From positions 1,121,064-1,185,063 of the forward strand of contig JAKNSD010000072.1 of assembly GCA_023525715.1 (NCBI GenBank): DNA of 64,000 bases, in the 5' to 3' direction. Below the pieces are notes generated by a model that did not search any database, was not told the DNA's origin, and saw nothing but the letters and a program-made list of their open reading frames with translations. This document shows, piece after piece, positions 61,676 to 64,000 of the stretch. The translations under genes were made by a program, and so were the position numbers. Positions within the stretch are counted from its first letter, which is position 1. Every line of letters begins with the position of its first letter. The stretch is from Cichorium intybus (taxonomy: Eukaryota > Streptophyta > Magnoliopsida > Asterales > Asteraceae).

Positions 61676-62309
61676 GTGTTCCCTGCTGTAATCTCAGAAA
61701 ATCTTCCTCCAGACTTTTCATTGCAGTATTTGAGCAATATTCTTTCATAAATTTAGTTGTAAACTCTTCCCACGTCGGTTCTGATTCCAACCCTTTCTCT
61801 ATATCCAGATTTATATTCTCCCACCAGAATTGGGCATCTTTGTGAAGACAATTTGTAGCATACTCAACCTTGTCTTTTTCTGCACACTTACTCGTACGAA
61901 AAACTTTCTCAATATGGGTTAGCCAATTTCTTGCAACAACGGGATCATCAGTACCGAAGAAATCATTCGGTTTACATTTTCGAAATGTCTCATAATTACA
62001 GCCTTTTGTTTCACTCGATCCTCCAGTCTCAGCATGTGTAATAACTGATTCTCTCCGACCCTCCCCAACCACAACAGGTGTGATAGGAGGTCGGTTTCGA
62101 TCATCTCTAGTCACCTCCGTCTGAGATCTTACTAAGGTAGGCAGTAAGTCTTTAACGGCTTTTGCTACCTCTGCAGCAATTAACTCTTGTAAGGTTGATG
62201 TCAACTCAGGCGGTCTCTCGTCTTCAGACTGGCGTCCCAGTCTAAAATCTTGTGATCCCGAATGCTCGTCTCGGTGATCACCTCCCTCTTTTTCTTTTCC
62301 AGAACTCAT
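61647..62309 (-). CDS. Gypsy Gag N-terminal half, unit 2
   Basis: 220 residues from the ATG at 62309 (MSSGKEKEGGDHRDEHSGSQ). Leu-rich helix region, then NDFFGTDDPVVARNWLTHIE, FWWENINLDIEKG and MKEYCSN of the retrotransposon Gag domain. It ends at a TAA (61647) after a shift near 61672 that unit 1 shares. The zinc knuckles are in the next frame, so this product would lack nucleic-acid binding. Confidence 0.85.
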   Translation of the reverse strand: MSSGKEKEGGDHRDEHSGSQDFRLGRQSEDERPPELTSTLQELIAAEVAKAVKDLLPTLVRSQTEVTRDDRNRPPITPVVVGEGRRESVITHAETGGSSETKGCNYETFRKCKPNDFFGTDDPVVARNWLTHIEKVFRTSKCAEKDKVEYATNCLHKDAQFWWENINLDIEKGLESEPTWEEFTTKFMKEYCSNTAMKSLEEDFLRLQQGTRARVYNRVQ

Positions 62310-62544
62310 TTTATCTGAAAAGAAAATTTACTCATTTAGAAATCACCACCATAATACTCAATATGGTGTATATTCAACTCATTTACATGTCACCATAATA
62401 CTCAATATGGTTACATAATCAACTCGGTTCATACACCACGAAGGATAGCTACTCGGGACTCTTTGGGACTTTTCTACCTCACTGGTTTAAGTCTAAACCC
62501 ATCTCAAGGTTTAATTCTCTTAAACCATTGCTCTGATACCAACT
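62310..62544 (-). other. Leader and primer-binding site of unit 2
   Basis: Same as the unit 1 leader. The primer-binding site TGGTATCAGAGC (minus strand) is at 62541-62530. Confidence 0.8.
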
Positions 62545-63496
62545 TGTAACGCCCGGTTTCTCAATCTTAGGATACACCAATAACTTAATTAAACATAAAC
62601 AAGGTTATGGTGTAAATCCCAAAAGATTAGTAACAAATTCTACAAAGTTTTATCGGATACATAGTTTAAGTCATAAAACTATATACAACAAGTATTTAAA
62701 ACGTTTTCACCAAAAGCCGGAATATCCAAACTATTTTCAAAACATCCAGAATAAGTCCAAAATCAAAAGTCCAAGGTCCATATCTATCCAGCTAACCCTC
62801 TGTGATGTGTTTTCCATGACCTGCATTACCAGAACCTAACACCAACAACAATAGCAAACAAATTATGAGATTTGAAAGCTCAGTGAGTAATTAGGGATAA
62901 CTTAATTATATATTCTATCTCTCCATGTCAATGAATCTCAATTGAACAACTCAGTCTTCAGTGTATCTCAAACTCCAAGTACAAATCCCTAGCTTCAATT
63001 CGTGATTAATAGGCTTAAATCTCGACTTGGATGGCTTAGAAATCGATTTCTAGGGTTTAGAGAGGGTTTTGATTGAATTGGAAATGACCCAAATGAAAGA
63101 AAACCCGTATTTTAAAACACCCCTGATGCGCGACACGACCCGTGTAGGCTCACACGACCCGTGTGAGGCCTACAGCAAGCAGATATGAATTGTACAGACT
63201 CACACGACCCGTGTGAGACCCTACCTCGCCTCGGTAATTTTTGAACAAGACTTACACGACCCGTGTAAAGGTACACGACCCGTGTAGACCTGAAAAAGGG
63301 TACTGCCTGATTCTTAAGCCTTTTTACACGACCCGTGTGGCCATACACGACCCGTGTAGCTCTTATTTGACATTTTACAAGTCCAAACTTCACTCAATTG
63401 GGTTTTTAATCATCCTAACTCATATAACAATTTATTTAATCTTAATTATACTAAGATTAACGCAAAATCTATATAAATTAATAATATGGTATTACA
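62545..63496 (-). repeat. LTR c of the gypsy array, internally deleted
   Basis: 952 bp. Compared with LTR b it lacks exactly 519 bp (equivalent to 56649-57167). The deletion joins at a TCAAAC present at both ends of the missing segment. It is shared by units 2 and 3. Confidence 0.92.
63133..63357. repeat. Seven dyad repeats in LTR c
   Basis: Same seven copies as LTR b, preserved despite the neighbouring 519 bp deletion. The only change seen is outside the core. Confidence 0.9.
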
Positions 63497-63510
63497 AGTT
63501 CTTACCCCCT

Positions 63511-64000
63511 TCAAAAGATTCTGTCCTCGGAATCTCTAGAAAACAAGAAGGGATACTTCGATCGCATTTCCTCTTCAGCTTCCCAAGTGACATCCGTTCC
63601 TCTATGATGTCGCCATTGTACTTTAACTATTACAATCTCTTTATTTCGCAACTTCTTGATCTTTTTGTCTAGAATCTTCTCCGGTTGTTCTTGATGTTGA
63701 AGTTTACGATCTAACTGAACTTCCTTCAAAGGAACACATGCCGACTCATCGTATAAAGTCTTACAAAGATGCGAGATATGAAACACATTATGAATTCCTT
63801 GTAACTCATCAGGAAGTTCGAGTTTATAAGCTACTGCTCCCACTCGTTCAATCACACGGAAGGGTCCAATAAATCGTGGGCTTAGCTTGCCACGTTTACC
63901 AAAACGAATAATTCCTTTCCAGGGAGACACTTTTAACATTACCATATCTCCGACTTGAAATTCCAACGGTTTCCTTCGTTTATCTGCATATTGTTTTTGT
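63511..64000 (-). CDS. Gypsy Pol C-terminus, unit 3 (runs off right edge)
   Basis: 163 open codons from the edge: DKRRKPLEFQVGDMVMLKVS, SPWKGIIRFGKRGKLSPRF, the linker, and the tail VIVKVQWRHHRGTDVTWEAE, stop at 63511. None of the stops of unit 1 (TAA at the Gln) or unit 2 (TGA after SPWK) is present, so this stretch is undamaged. Confidence 0.88.
   Translation of the reverse strand, partial: QKQYADKRRKPLEFQVGDMVMLKVSPWKGIIRFGKRGKLSPRFIGPFRVIERVGAVAYKLELPDELQGIHNVFHISHLCKTLYDESACVPLKEVQLDRKLQHQEQPEKILDKKIKKLRNKEIVIVKVQWRHHRGTDVTWEAEEEMRSKYPFLFSRDSEDRIF

Larger units (their letters stand above)
49864..64000 (-). mobile_element. Tandem array of a chromovirus-like gypsy element with shared LTRs
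   Basis: The order is LTR (49864-51354), internal 1 (51355-56225), LTR (56226-57696), internal 2 (57697-62544), LTR (62545-63496), internal 3 (63497 to edge). Every internal region directly joins an LTR at both ends, with polypurine tract on one side and primer-binding site on the other. No host DNA or target duplication lies between units. Internal 1 and 2 are 4871 and 4848 bp. The 23 bp difference is explained by one 22 bp duplication and one net 1 bp deletion. The array probably arose by unequal recombination between LTRs. The left flank TCCCT is the expected target-site copy; the right one is outside. Confidence 0.92.

Overview
This 64 kb window is nuclear DNA of a flowering plant. It has intron-containing genes with GT-AG splice sites, intronless CC-NB-ARC-LRR resistance genes, and AT-rich intergenic DNA packed with Ty1-copia and Ty3-gypsy retrotransposons, Helitron ends and small inverted-repeat elements. 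The style of the retrotransposon proteins suggests a eudicot, possibly Asteraceae. That is an impression from memory, not a tested assignment.

Left part (1-16.4 kb). A Ty1-copia element on the minus strand runs off the left edge (gag, long leader, primer-binding site, 1.1 kb LTR). Next come a decayed hAT transposase with a BED zinc finger (minus) and a gene for pseudouridine-5'-phosphate glycosidase (PUMY, plus strand). Eight PUMY exons are clean, but the 3' end looks lost or decayed around two inverted-repeat elements. Its 2.2 kb intron 6 holds a TIR element with a reverse-transcriptase scrap, a Helitron-like end and a GTCCCA repeat block. A palindromic GCCATGGC element and a decayed plus-strand copia follow.

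Middle (16.4-34.9 kb). Two tandemly duplicated NLR genes (minus strand, about 10.2 kb apart) each carry a homologous 3' flank containing exon-like scraps. Between them lie exons resembling a ubiquitin-specific protease and a Helitron-like element. The Helitron carries exons of the two-pore channel TPC1 plus an unidentified first exon.

Right part (34.9-64 kb). This is nested retrotransposons. A 2.8 kb solo LTR (target duplication ATTAA) was split by a 10.0 kb gypsy element (target duplication TTGTA) that has 2.7-2.8 kb LTRs. Further right, a copia LTR abuts an oppositely oriented copia RNase H fragment. That fragment is interrupted by a tandem array of a second chromovirus-like gypsy family: LTR, internal, LTR, internal, LTR, internal, running off the right edge. 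Its LTRs carry 7-8 copies of a short dyad (ACACG-ACC-CGTGT) whose flanking bases covary.

The cellular genes that may work are the two NLRs (immune receptors) and, less surely, PUMY (pseudouridine catabolism). Everything else is mobile or decaying DNA. The best candidates for something undescribed are the covarying dyad array in the gypsy LTRs and the shared-LTR tandem array. No unknown multi-gene system was found.
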